DNA from: Dehalococcoidales bacterium
Lineage (GTDB): Bacteria > Chloroflexota > Dehalococcoidia > Dehalococcoidales > Fen-1064
NCBI GenBank assembly: GCA_016783135.1
Contig: JADHXC010000005.1
Coordinates: 1 to 64,000 of the forward strand
Direction: 5' to 3'
DNA: 64,000 nt
Positions 18,209 to 29,358 of the stretch are shown one piece after another. The translations under genes and the position numbers were made by a program. The notes beneath the pieces were generated by a model. That model did not search any database. It saw only the letters and a list, made by a program, of their open reading frames with translations, and had not been told where the DNA came from. Numbering within the stretch: position 1 is the first letter of the stretch; every line of letters starts with the position of its first letter.

Positions 18209-19348
18209 CTACTGCTGCGCCATCTGCCAGGACTTGCCTTCGGTCGTAATTGACGGGGCAATCACCATCTCTGCCTGCTGCATCTCCCTGATGGTTGATG
18301 CACCGCAGAACCCCATCGCCGTGCGGATTGCCCCCACCAGGTTCTGACTGCCGTTAGTTACAGAAGTGGGACCGAAGAGTATCTGCTCCAGTGGGGCCGT
18401 GGTACCGACCTTGATACGGGTCCCGCGCGGCAGTGCCGGGTGCGGATGTGACATGCCCCAGTGATAACCATGCCCCGGTGCTTCTTTAGCCTGAGCGAAA
18501 ACGGAGCCTATCATTACGGCGTCGGCACCGGCGGCCAGGGCCTTACATACATCGCCGCCCTTACGGAAACCGCCATCGGTGACTATGGGCACGTAGCGCC
18601 CCGACTCCTTGAAGTACTGCTCCCTGGCGGCTGCGCAGTCAATCGTCGCCGTTATCTGGGGGACTCCCATACCGAGCACCTCTCGACTGGTACAGGCTGC
18701 GCCCGGCCCGACGCCAATGAGAACACCGTGGACGCCTGTCCTCATCAGGTCAAGGCAGGCGCCATAACTAACGCAGTTACCGACAACCACCGGTATCGAC
18801 AGCGTTTCGATGAGTTCGGGGAAGATAAGACCCCGCAGGCTCTTGGAGATGTGGCGAGCGGTGGTCACGGTAGACTGGACCACCAGAATATCACCCCCGG
18901 CTTCGACAACCAGAGGGGCAAATTTTTTCGTATTCGTCGGCACTACGGAGGCAGCACACACCCCTCCGCCCTTCTTGATTGCCCGTACCCGGTCCCCAAT
19001 CAGGTTCTCCTTTATCGGTGCGGAGTATATCTTCTGAAGGAGAGCGGTAACCTTGTCGTTGGACGCTCCGGCAATCTCCGCCAGCACCTCGGCAGGGTTC
19101 TCATAGCGGGTCTGTACCCCTTCCAGGTGCAGGACTGCCAGCCCACCCATTTTGCTCATCAGTATGGCGAAATCAACGTCGACGACAGCATCCATCGCTG
19201 ACGCCAGTATCGGGATACTGAAGGTGTGGTCTTCAATCTTGAAGTCGGGGTTTGTCTGGTCGGGGTTGATGGTTACGTCGCCGGGGACCAGGGCAACTTC
19301 GTCGAAGCCATAGGAGCGGCGTAGCTGCTTGAACTGAGGAGTAGTCAT
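18209..19348 (-). CDS. guaB: IMP dehydrogenase / GMP reductase family protein, apparently without CBS insert
   Basis: LRRSYGFDEVALVPGDVTI...GAACTSREVLGMGVPQITA...IVTDGGFRKGGDVCKALAAGADAVMIGS. Confidence 0.88.
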   Translation of the reverse strand: MTTPQFKQLRRSYGFDEVALVPGDVTINPDQTNPDFKIEDHTFSIPILASAMDAVVDVDFAILMSKMGGLAVLHLEGVQTRYENPAEVLAEIAGASNDKVTALLQKIYSAPIKENLIGDRVRAIKKGGGVCAASVVPTNTKKFAPLVVEAGGDILVVQSTVTTARHISKSLRGLIFPELIETLSIPVVVGNCVSYGACLDLMRTGVHGVLIGVGPGAACTSREVLGMGVPQITATIDCAAAREQYFKESGRYVPIVTDGGFRKGGDVCKALAAGADAVMIGSVFAQAKEAPGHGYHWGMSHPHPALPRGTRIKVGTTAPLEQILFGPTSVTNGSQNLVGAIRTAMGFCGASTIREMQQAEMVIAPSITTEGKSWQMAQQ

Positions 19349-19550
19349 GATACCCTCCCCTTTTAAAAGAATGATAGCAAAGCACGGGGTTGCCGTCAAG
19401 GGACGCCCCTGCCCCGGACCATATCCTTATCCGGGCAAGTCCATATGGAGAGATGTCATTCCGAACGGAGCTGCGCGGAGTGAAAAATGAGAGGTAAGGG
19501 GAAGCTCTCTTCTTGTGTGGGAAGCAGCATCGGCTGTACCGGTATGCCAC

Positions 19551-19696
19551 TAACAGGGTGATGGAAAAGGGGAGTCCAGAGGGGTTTTACCCTTTGGCAG
19601 GGGTCTGGGGGTGTCCCCCAGATATGAATTTTACCCCCTTCCTGGCTAGGAAGGGGGTCAGGGGGATGGTCGAAAGAGTTTTTCAGCAGCCTGCTA
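19551..19696. repeat. MITE-like palindromic dispersed repeat, copy B
   Basis: TAACAGGGTGATGGAAAAGGGGAGTCCAGAGGGG...TCTGGGGGtgtCCCCCAGATAT...CGAAAGAGTTTTTCAGCAGCCTGCTA; aligns with copy A. Confidence 0.75.
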
Positions 19697-19775
19697 ATGT
19701 ACCGAACGAGTACATCGTCTGGACGGCCAATGCAGGGTGCGTTATAATAACTAAGCCGAGGGAAAGAGGAAGGTA

Positions 19776-20591
19776 ATGCCCGTCCTTTATATTGTGGCGA
19801 CTCCCATAGGCAATCTGGAGGATATCTCATTGCGTGCCTTGCGTACCCTGCGTGAAGTGAAGCTTATCGCTGCCGAAGATACCCGCAAGACGAGGCGGTT
19901 GCTTAACAGGTACGAAATCAAGACACCGCTGACGAGCTTTCATGAACACAGCGGGCATGCCAGGCTTACCCAAATCCTGGGCCACATCGAGGAAGGGGAC
20001 GTTGCCCTCGTCTCCGAGGCAGGAATGCCCGGCATATCCGACCCCGGCTATGAACTGGTGACGGCAGCCATCCATCAGGGCGTCACGGTGGTCCCAATCC
20101 CCGGGCCATCGGCGGTAACGGCGGCACTGGCTGTCTCCGGGCTGTCCGCGGAAAGGTTTTCCTGTCTGGGCTTTCTGCCCGGCAGGGCAAATGCCCGGCA
20201 ACGCGTGCTGGAAAGCATCGCCGGAGACCCGGCTACAATCGTCATTTTCGAGGCCCCGCACCGCCTGACGGCATCCCTGAGTGATATTGCAGAGGTGCTC
20301 GGTGACCGCAGGATTGCCGTCTGCCGTGAACTCACCAAGATTCACGAGGAGGTGTTTCGTGGTACTGTCAGTCAGGCCGCGGCACATTTCGCCGGACCCA
20401 GGGGTGAGTTCACCCTGGTTATCGAGGGAAGACGGGAACAGGACCGACCGCAGATAACCGGGGATATCGAGCGTCAGCTAAGAGACATGCGTCTTTCCGG
20501 GATGCCGGCCAAAGAGGCCGTAGCTATCGTGGCCGGGGAGACGGGCCTATCGAGAAGAGAGCTTTACCGCACCTGGCTCAGGCTGGTCTGA
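19776..20591 (+). CDS. rsmI: 16S rRNA (cytidine(1402)-2'-O)-methyltransferase
   Basis: LYIVATPIGNLEDISLRALRTL, EDTRKTRRLLN, SEAGMPGISDPGYELV, IPGPSAVTAALAVSGL. Confidence 0.95.
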   Translation: MPVLYIVATPIGNLEDISLRALRTLREVKLIAAEDTRKTRRLLNRYEIKTPLTSFHEHSGHARLTQILGHIEEGDVALVSEAGMPGISDPGYELVTAAIHQGVTVVPIPGPSAVTAALAVSGLSAERFSCLGFLPGRANARQRVLESIAGDPATIVIFEAPHRLTASLSDIAEVLGDRRIAVCRELTKIHEEVFRGTVSQAAAHFAGPRGEFTLVIEGRREQDRPQITGDIERQLRDMRLSGMPAKEAVAIVAGETGLSRRELYRTWLRLV

Positions 20592-20638
20592 GGTTGTGCA
20601 AAAGAAACAGGGGAGACTGACAAGGGAGGAATGAACCG

Positions 20639-20899
20639 GTGCGACAAGGATGTATATCCCTGGGGAAGGTACAGTGTGACGGCTGCAAGAACACCATTCC
20701 ATATGCGGAGCGCTATCTGTTAGTCGATGAGGAGGATGGAGTCGAAGTTGAGGGCGGCAAAAAGGCCTGTTATTGCGTGAACTGCAGCCTGGGAAAAGGC
20801 TACGCCAGGTACAGAGAGGAGAAGAACGAACGGGTGCTGACGTTCTTCCCTGTAGAGCCCGAACCACAGGACATAACCCCGCAAGACCTGGTTCAGTGA
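20639..20899 (+). CDS. Small Cys-containing hypothetical protein
   Basis: GTG start; CDGCK...CYCVNC paired Cys, possible zinc ribbon; directly upstream of metG. Confidence 0.6.
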   Translation: MRQGCISLGKVQCDGCKNTIPYAERYLLVDEEDGVEVEGGKKACYCVNCSLGKGYARYREEKNERVLTFFPVEPEPQDITPQDLVQ

Positions 20900-20905
20900 C
20901 GGATT

Positions 20906-22573
20906 ATGAGTGAGAGAATACTCATTTGCGTTGCCTGGCCCTATGCCAATGGCTCGTTGCACCTGGGTCAGATTGCCGGGGCGTATCTGCCTCCGGACAT
21001 CTTTGCCCGGTACCACCGTACCAAAGGGAATGAAGTAGTCATGGTCTCCGGGTCTGACAGTCATGGCACACCGACGACCATCAAAGCGGAACAGGAAGGA
21101 AAAACTCCGGAAGAGATAGCAGCGTTCTACCAGCAGGAACACCAGGATTGCTGGCAGAAACTGGGCATCTCCTACGACCTGTATACCACCACCGGCACCG
21201 AGAACCACGCCGAAGTAGCCCAGGACATGTTCCTGAGACTCCTTGAGCAAGGCTACCTGTACAGGCAGACGGTGTCCCAGGCATACTGCCCGAACTGCCA
21301 CCGCTTCCTGCCCGACCGCTATGTCGAGGGCACCTGTCCGCATTGCCAGTCGCCCAACGCCCGCGGAGACCAGTGTGAGGCCTGCGGCAAACTGCTGGAC
21401 GCCCCGGACCTTGTCGACGCGCGTTGCCGCATCTGTGGTACGCCTCCTGCCTATCGAGACTCGGAGCAGTTCTACCTGAGACTGTCTAACTTCAGGGACC
21501 GGCTGCTGGAATGGGTCAGGCAGCAGACCCACTGGCGGCAGAACGTCCTGAACTTCACCACGCGCTTCCTGGAAGAGGGACTGATAGACCGGGCGTTCAC
21601 CCGTGACATAGACTGGGGAGTACCCGTACCGGTAGAGGGTTTCGAGGAGAAACGTATCTACGTGTGGTTCGAAGCCGTCATGGGCTACCTCTCCGCCACC
21701 AAGGAGTGGGCCAGACTGCAGGGGGACCCGGAGAGATGGCGCCGGTTCTGGCAGGAAGAGTCGAAGAGCTACTACTTCATCGGCAAGGACAATATCGCCT
21801 ATCACACTATAATCTGGCCGGCGCTGCTGATGGGCTACGGGGGCCTCAACCTCCCCTATGACGTCCCGGCCAACGAGTTCCTGACCATTGAGGGCGGGAA
21901 GTTCTCCACCAGCCGAAACTGGGCTATCTGGCTGCCGGACTATCTGTCGCGGTACGACCCCGACCCGCTGCGCTACATACTGTCCATCAACATGCCGGAG
22001 ACCTCGGATACCGACTTCTCCTGGCGGGAGTTCGTCCGCCGCAACAATGACGAACTGGTGGCCACCTACGGGAACCTGGTCCACCGGGTGCTCACCATCA
22101 CCTACCGCAACTTCGACGGCTGCGTACCGACGCCCGGTACACCGGATGAGCGGAGCCAGCAACTCATTGACAGAGCAAAGGACACGCTTGACCGCATGGA
22201 TACACTGCTCTACGGGTGTCATTTCAAGGAGGCAATCGGGGTCGCTATGGCCCTGGCCCACGAGGCAAACCGATACCTGGACGAAAAAGCACCGTGGAAG
22301 GCCGTCAAGGAGGACCGGCAAGCCGCCGCGGACTCACTGTACGTGGCCCTCTACGTCATCTCCGGCCTGAAAACAGCGCTGTACCCGTTCCTGCCATTCA
22401 GCTCTCAGAAGCTGCACGAGATGCTGGGGTTCGAGGGCAGAGTGGAGGAGTACGGCTGGAAACCGACCGTGCCGGAACCGGGTCAGAAGCTGCAGGCTCC
22501 GCAACCGCTTTTCACCAAGCTGGATGAGAAGGTCGTGGAAGAAGAGACCAACCGGTTGGGTACGGAACAGTAG
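20906..22573 (+). CDS. metG: Methionyl-tRNA synthetase
   Basis: WPYANGSLHLGQIAGAYLPPDI (HIGH-type), CPNCHRFLPDRYVEGTCPHC zinc domain, KFSTSRNWAIW (KMSKS-type). Confidence 0.96.
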   Translation: MSERILICVAWPYANGSLHLGQIAGAYLPPDIFARYHRTKGNEVVMVSGSDSHGTPTTIKAEQEGKTPEEIAAFYQQEHQDCWQKLGISYDLYTTTGTENHAEVAQDMFLRLLEQGYLYRQTVSQAYCPNCHRFLPDRYVEGTCPHCQSPNARGDQCEACGKLLDAPDLVDARCRICGTPPAYRDSEQFYLRLSNFRDRLLEWVRQQTHWRQNVLNFTTRFLEEGLIDRAFTRDIDWGVPVPVEGFEEKRIYVWFEAVMGYLSATKEWARLQGDPERWRRFWQEESKSYYFIGKDNIAYHTIIWPALLMGYGGLNLPYDVPANEFLTIEGGKFSTSRNWAIWLPDYLSRYDPDPLRYILSINMPETSDTDFSWREFVRRNNDELVATYGNLVHRVLTITYRNFDGCVPTPGTPDERSQQLIDRAKDTLDRMDTLLYGCHFKEAIGVAMALAHEANRYLDEKAPWKAVKEDRQAAADSLYVALYVISGLKTALYPFLPFSSQKLHEMLGFEGRVEEYGWKPTVPEPGQKLQAPQPLFTKLDEKVVEEETNRLGTEQ

Positions 22574-22612
22574 CAGGGACCCGGCAGCCTGTCCACAGCA
22601 AAGGGGGGAATC

Positions 22613-23578
22613 TTGGAGCTAGATGAGATTTGCAGACCGGTGAGCGAAGACCTTACCGAGGTCGAGGTGAGACTGAAAGCGGCCGGCGAGGTCGATTCTC
22701 CCGGCCTTTCCGAGCTCCTGGACTACGGTCTGAAAGGCGGCGGTAAGAGGATTCGCCCAATCCTTGTCCTGCTGTCCGGTCGGCTCTTTGACGGCTCCAG
22801 TGACCACCTTATGCCGATGGCACTGGCGGTGGAGTTGACCCACCTGGCCACTCTGGTGCACGATGACACAATTGATAACTCGGTGGTACGCTGGGGCAGG
22901 CCCACCATCAACACCCTGTGGGGCTCGGAACAGGCGGTACTGCTCGGTGACTACCTCTTCGCCCGTGGCGGAGAACTCACGGCATCCACAGGAAATATCC
23001 GTGTCATCAAGCTCCTTTCAAAGACCCTGATGATAATAACGGGCGGCGAGGTAGCCCAGGCCCGTAGTGCCTTTAACCTGGAGCAGACGCGGGAACACTA
23101 TTTTAACAGGATTTCCGGTAAGACGGCCTCGCTGTTCGTTCTGGCCACGGAGTCCGGGGCAGCCCTGGCCGGAGCACCGGAGGAATCCATCCAGATTCTC
23201 CAGGAGTACGGTAATAATCTGGGTATTGCCTTCCAGATTGTGGATGATATCCTGGACTTCATTAGCAGTGAAGAGGAGATGGGCAAGCCGGTGGGGTCTG
23301 ACCTGACCCAGGGCACACTTACCCTCCCGGGAATGCTCCTGCTGGAACAATACCCGGAAGACAACCCGATAAAGAAGCTGTTCCAGGAGCGGGGTGGTTG
23401 GGAGTATATCACGCGGGCAATAGACCTGGTGCGCAACTCGCCGATAATTGACCAGTGCTTTGACATTGCCACCAGGTACCACAACCGGGCCTGCCGTCGA
23501 CTCGACCAATTACCGGATAACGAGTTCCGGCAATCACTATACGGTCTGGCCGACTTTATCATCACCCGGCGGAAATAA
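22613..23578 (+). CDS. Polyprenyl diphosphate synthase
   Basis: GGKRIRPILVLLSG, LVHDDTIDNSVVRWGRPTIN, FQIVDDILDF aspartate-rich motifs; TTG start. Confidence 0.93.
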   Translation: MELDEICRPVSEDLTEVEVRLKAAGEVDSPGLSELLDYGLKGGGKRIRPILVLLSGRLFDGSSDHLMPMALAVELTHLATLVHDDTIDNSVVRWGRPTINTLWGSEQAVLLGDYLFARGGELTASTGNIRVIKLLSKTLMIITGGEVAQARSAFNLEQTREHYFNRISGKTASLFVLATESGAALAGAPEESIQILQEYGNNLGIAFQIVDDILDFISSEEEMGKPVGSDLTQGTLTLPGMLLLEQYPEDNPIKKLFQERGGWEYITRAIDLVRNSPIIDQCFDIATRYHNRACRRLDQLPDNEFRQSLYGLADFIITRRK

Positions 23579-23627
23579 TCGCTGCCGGGTCCCTAATCCG
23601 TCGATTCTTCAGGGGAGACCTTACCTG

Positions 23628-23725
23628 TCATTGCGAGGAGCCGCAGGCGACGAAGCAATCTATGGAAATAGAGGTGAGATTGCGCGCCACTGGACTTAGT
23701 GGCGCTCGCTTCGCTCGTAAAGACG
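23628..23725. repeat. Dispersed inverted-repeat region (CATTGCGAGGAGC... family)
   Basis: CATTGCGAGGAGCcgcaGGCGACGAAGCAATCT...AGATTGCgcGCCACTggacttAGTGGC; palindromic and non-coding. Confidence 0.5.
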
Positions 23726-23830
23726 TGGAAAACTGTCGATTGGGCCAGCCACTCTTGAGGTGGGCCTTTTTAATCTGGACTCATGGATTAGGGACGGGTG
23801 ACACGCCGTTGACATGTCATTCTGAGCTTC

Positions 23831-23884
23831 CCTGCTGGCTTTGCCAGCAGGCCTAGTGCAAACCTGCTGGCTTTGCCAGCAGGC

Positions 23885-23888
<4 letters not shown>
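23831..23888. repeat. Tandem duplicated hairpin, about 32-bp unit, at the ftsH 3' end
   Basis: CCTGCTGGCtttGCCAGCAGGCCTAGTgcaaa followed by CCTGCTGGCtttGCCAGCAGGCCTAGTc. Confidence 0.85.
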
Positions 23889-25822
<1,934 letters not shown>

Positions 25823-25979
25823 CCGTCACCTCAATAGCTAGCATAACCGGTGCTAGCCCAGATAGACTTATTATACCAGAATTACGTCAGGCTGGAAAGC
25901 CGGGCTACTGTTACGGCAATGCTACGTTCTCCTACGGCCCGGGTGCCTTTCAAGCGGAGTCAGCCCGCAGCAGCAGATA

Positions 25980-26819
25980 TCAGACCGCTTCCTTAAGGCC
26001 CCGGTAGGTCTCCTGCAGAAGCAGGGCGTCCCCTTCCAGGTTGGGACTCTCACAGACCAGCACCCCCTTGACATCATGGTCCCTGAGAGCCTTCATCAGT
26101 TCAACGTACGCCAGGTCCGATTCCTCAAGGTCCAGGTGCTTCCTCTCCCCCTTGTCGCCGTAGGCAATCCCGGCAACATGGATGTGCATGTCGTCCAGGG
26201 CAGCCCTGCCCAGCCGTCCCTCGATACGCGAGAGGATGGTGCTGAACTCGTCGTATGAGTTGTATCTGCCGGTCCGGGCATGGTAGTGAGCGAAGTCAAT
26301 ACAGGGAGCGACCCTTTCCAGCTCGACGGAGAGATTCAGTATCTCCTCCAGGTCTCCGAACTGGCTGGGCTTGCCCATCACCTCCGGTCGAATCCATAAC
26401 CGGTTACCCTCCGCATCAAGCTCATCCAGCACGTCAGCCAGATTCTTCTTTACGGTCTCGTAGACCTGCTCCGGGGGGTCACCCATATAGAAGGCGGCGT
26501 GGAAGACCACGCTGACCGCACCACACATGGCACCGACACGGGCGGTCTTCAGAAGTCTCTCCTGGCTGGCCCTTACCTTGTCCGGCTCGCGAGCATTGAG
26601 GTTGATGTAGTACGGAGCGTGGGCAGTCAGCCTTATCCCGCTCCGGGCAGCGGTTTCGGCTACCTCATGGGCAACTGCCTCACCCATGTGGACACCCCGT
26701 ACAAATTCAAGCTCCAGGCAGCCCAGCCCGAGCTCGGCCGCTCGCTCAATCCCGCCGACGGTGGACTTCACCGCTGCACTACGGGGGGTACCGGCAGTGC
26801 CGAAGAGCAACCCTGCCAT
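25980..26819 (-). CDS. Endonuclease IV-like AP endonuclease family 2 (TIM barrel)
   Basis: LLFGTAGTPRSA...LTAHAPYYINL...SVVFHAAFY...IRPEVMGKPSQFGDLEEI...CIDFAHYHAR. Confidence 0.85.
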   Translation of the reverse strand: MAGLLFGTAGTPRSAAVKSTVGGIERAAELGLGCLELEFVRGVHMGEAVAHEVAETAARSGIRLTAHAPYYINLNAREPDKVRASQERLLKTARVGAMCGAVSVVFHAAFYMGDPPEQVYETVKKNLADVLDELDAEGNRLWIRPEVMGKPSQFGDLEEILNLSVELERVAPCIDFAHYHARTGRYNSYDEFSTILSRIEGRLGRAALDDMHIHVAGIAYGDKGERKHLDLEESDLAYVELMKALRDHDVKGVLVCESPNLEGDALLLQETYRGLKEAV

Positions 26820-26918
26820 TCTTACTGACCTCCCTGACTTACCGGCATCATATCTCGGGTCCTATTTGGTGTCAAGGCAAGGAGGGCCTTCCCCCTGCCT
26901 GTCATCGCGGGCCGAAAC

Positions 26919-26962
26919 TCTGAGCAAAGCCAAGAGGCAGCGTCGCCGCAGTCAGCGGCGCG
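26919..26962. repeat. 44-bp direct repeat, copy 1
   Basis: tctgagcaaagccaagaggcagcgtcgccgcagtcagcggcgcg, identical to 27155-27198. Confidence 0.9.
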
Positions 26963-27154
26963 CAATTTACCCTCCACAGATGTCATTCTAAACGAAAGGA
27001 AGTATCTCAAAGGACTACCAGTCGCTTTCAGAGAGGGGATGGGGTTACCCAGTAGTAATCATGTTATCTAATGAGATTCAGTTCCACAGAGGTCAGCAAT
27101 GCAGGACTATGTTCCTTGCAACGACAATGCCGAGGCTTGAACTCGACCCGTCAT

Positions 27155-27198
27155 TCTGAGCAAAGCCAAGAGGCAGCGTCGCCGCAGTCAGCGGCGCG
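27155..27198. repeat. 44-bp direct repeat, copy 2
   Basis: Identical to 26919-26962. Confidence 0.9.
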
Positions 27199-27305
27199 TC
27201 GCTAAGGCCGACGCCGCGTCGGCACGCTCCTCGCAGTGACACCCGGTGTCCGTCCATGGTGTGGTATAATACTGCTTGAACAGGTTCTTATCCGGGGGTA
27301 GGCGT

Positions 27306-27650
27306 CTGGAAGGGATAGAAGTAGCACGGAAAGCAGTAGAAGCCGCCAGCGAAAAGCAAGCCTCTGACGTTGTCCTGCTCGATGTGGACCGCATCTGTAG
27401 CTTCGCCAGCTACTTTGTGATATGCAGCGGTGAGAGTGAGAGGCAGATTGCTGCCATCCACGACGCGATTGAGGAGACGCTGAAGATAGAGGGCCTCAGA
27501 CCCCACCACCGCGAGGGTGACCTGGACTCAGGCTGGCTCCTGCTCGACTTCGGAGACGTTATTGTGCACATCTTTGCCCCCGCCGAGCGTGAGTACTACC
27601 AGCTGGACGAACTATGGAGTCAGGCTATCCCCGTAGTCCGGATTCAGTGA
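27306..27650 (+). CDS. rsfS: Ribosome silencing factor RsfS, probable CTG start
   Basis: EGIEVARKAVEAASEKQASDVVLLDVDRICSFASYFVICSGESERQIAAIHDAIEE; TATAAT at 27265-27270 makes the TTG at 27276 unlikely; CTG at 27306 matches the conserved N-terminus. Confidence 0.85.
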   Translation: MEGIEVARKAVEAASEKQASDVVLLDVDRICSFASYFVICSGESERQIAAIHDAIEETLKIEGLRPHHREGDLDSGWLLLDFGDVIVHIFAPAEREYYQLDELWSQAIPVVRIQ

Positions 27651-27685
27651 ATGCTGATTCAGTGAATGCCGATTCAAAGAATCGG
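27641..27685. repeat. 15-bp tandem repeat x3 spanning the rsfS stop codon
   Basis: gattcagtgaatgct / gattcagtgaatgcc / gattcaaagaatcgg. Confidence 0.8.
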
Positions 27686-27690
27686 GGGTT

Positions 27691-28110
27691 TCAGTAGTCG
27701 AAAAGCTCGTCTTCGGTGAAGAACAGCGCAATCTCCACCCGGGCAGTCTCGGGGGCATCGGAAGCGTGGGTTGCGTTTCGTTGGATATCCAGACCGTAGT
27801 CGGCCCGTATCGTGCCCGCTTCTGCTTTGGCCGGGTCGGTAGTACCCATCGCCTGTCGGATTGTGTCCACGGCGTTCTCACCTTCAAAGACACTGGCGAT
27901 TATGGGCATAGACGTGATGTACCTGACCAGGTCCTCAAAGAAGGGTTTGCCCTCATGGATGGCGTAGTGTCGTTTCGCCAGGGCCTCATCCATGTGCAGC
28001 ATCTTCAGTGCCAGCAGCTTCAGCCCTTGCTGCTGCAAGCGCCCGATAATCGCACCACCCAGCCCCCTCTCCATAGCATCGGGTTTAATCAGGACCAGAG
28101 ACCTTTCCAT
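27691..28110 (-). CDS. ndk: Nucleoside diphosphate kinase
   Basis: MERSLVLIKPDAMERGLGGAIIGRLQ...GTIRADYG...NATHASDAPETARVEI. Confidence 0.96.
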   Translation of the reverse strand: MERSLVLIKPDAMERGLGGAIIGRLQQQGLKLLALKMLHMDEALAKRHYAIHEGKPFFEDLVRYITSMPIIASVFEGENAVDTIRQAMGTTDPAKAEAGTIRADYGLDIQRNATHASDAPETARVEIALFFTEDELFDY

Positions 28111-28188
28111 TTCAAGCTCCTACAATGGTTGATTCAGTATCGCGTAAGCAGTATGATGCACAGATTGCAAAGTATGAAACGCTGTTTC

Positions 28189-28869
28189 TCACCGGTGCTT
28201 GGCCCTGGTAATCGACGGCCGGCGCAGGTATAGCGGCTGCAGGGTAGCCGGGTCATCGGTGTCGCCGGCTGTCAGGCGTTTAAGACCGAGTTCGGCAAGG
28301 AAAGCCGCCCGCCGCAGGCCGGTTGTTGCCGAGGGGACGACGGCCTTGCTCCCCAGGTGCTGCCGCAACTGCTCCGCAATGACTGTCACGTACTCACCAC
28401 AGAGCACTGTCTTTGAGGTAATACCGGAACAGAGCGCCTCGATAGTGGAAATGTGCTCCGGGGCAAGCTGGAGCCACCTGCCTCTACTGCGCCGGTACGT
28501 GGCGGTGGCTACCTCTCCCCTGCCGGCGTTGAATACCGGACAGACGGGAAGGCCTGTCTCGGCGTGCTGATAGGCTTCCACTTCCAGGGTGCTGATGCCG
28601 ACAATCGGAACTCCCAGGCTGAATGCCAGTCCTTTGGCGACACTGATGCCGACCCGCAGTCCGTTGAAGCTGCCCGGCCCCCGAGCAACGATGATGCCGG
28701 TCAATGCCTGCGGACTCAAGTCGAACTGGTGCAGCAGGTGCTCCAGGTTGGGCAGCAACTGCCGGGTATGGTTCTGTCCGCAACGCCAGGTTAGCTCGGC
28801 GACCAAGTCGCCGTCCCGGACCAGTGCCAGGCTGGCGGTATCCGTCGAAGTATCTATGGCAAGCTGCAT
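28189..28869 (-). CDS. tsaB: tRNA t6A biosynthesis protein TsaB
   Basis: MQLAIDTSTDTASLALV, GPGSFNGLRVGISVAKGLAFSLGVPIVGISTLE. Confidence 0.94.
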   Translation of the reverse strand: MQLAIDTSTDTASLALVRDGDLVAELTWRCGQNHTRQLLPNLEHLLHQFDLSPQALTGIIVARGPGSFNGLRVGISVAKGLAFSLGVPIVGISTLEVEAYQHAETGLPVCPVFNAGRGEVATATYRRSRGRWLQLAPEHISTIEALCSGITSKTVLCGEYVTVIAEQLRQHLGSKAVVPSATTGLRRAAFLAELGLKRLTAGDTDDPATLQPLYLRRPSITRAKHR

Positions 28870-28872
28870 CGG

Positions 28873-29358
28873 TTATCGTTCCTGTGTGCCGGGGAAGGTC
28901 TTTTTCAATTCTACCAGCATCTCCTGGTAACGCCGGCCGGAAGGCTGGAGCCGAAAACTACGCTCCGTACCGGGAAGGTATTTAATATCCACCAGCAGGT
29001 GCTCCGGTGGCATCACGCTCAGGCCCTTCTCCGCCCATTCCACCACGCAGACTCCTTTCCCGTACAGGTAGTCATCCAGTCCGAGGTCGGCAACCTCCTC
29101 GATATTATCCAGTCGGTAAAGGTCGATATGGTACAGGGGGAGCCGTCCGTATAGCTCCCTCATGATAACGAAGGTAGGACTCAGGGTGTATTCCCTGATG
29201 TCCAGTCCCCAGGCAATCCCCTGGGTGAGGCAGGTCTTGCCCGTGCCCAGTTCCCCGACGAGAAGAAAGACATCACCCGGCCGGGCCAGTGCCCCCATAG
29301 CTCTGCCGATTGCCTGGGTTTCTTCCGGACTGTGCGTGGTCAGGTCAAGGCATATCAT
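28873..29358 (-). CDS. tsaE: tRNA t6A biosynthesis ATPase TsaE
   Basis: LVGELGTGKTCLTQGIAWGLDI...SPTFVIMRELYGRLPLYHIDLYRLD. Confidence 0.95.
   Translation of the reverse strand: MICLDLTTHSPEETQAIGRAMGALARPGDVFLLVGELGTGKTCLTQGIAWGLDIREYTLSPTFVIMRELYGRLPLYHIDLYRLDNIEEVADLGLDDYLYGKGVCVVEWAEKGLSVMPPEHLLVDIKYLPGTERSFRLQPSGRRYQEMLVELKKTFPGTQER

Noticed and set aside
10676-19544. Possible extra repeat pair: TTCTTGTGGGGCAACCGGCATCGGCTCTACCGG (about 10678-10710) versus TTCTTGTGTGGGAAGCAGCATCGGCTGTACCGG (about 19510-19542)
   Set aside because: Similarity is visible but imperfect and short; without a genome-wide search I cannot call it a family.
19513-19776. 87-aa ORF across repeat copy B
   Set aside because: Translation of a palindromic repeat; the similar ORFs at 5520-5717, 32669-32923 and 43220-43432 are also repeat-derived and not conserved as proteins.
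20720-22321. 533-aa minus-strand ORF opposite metG
   Set aside because: Antisense shadow of a clear metG; such long open frames are common in GC-rich genes with strong codon bias, and the product has no recognisable motif.
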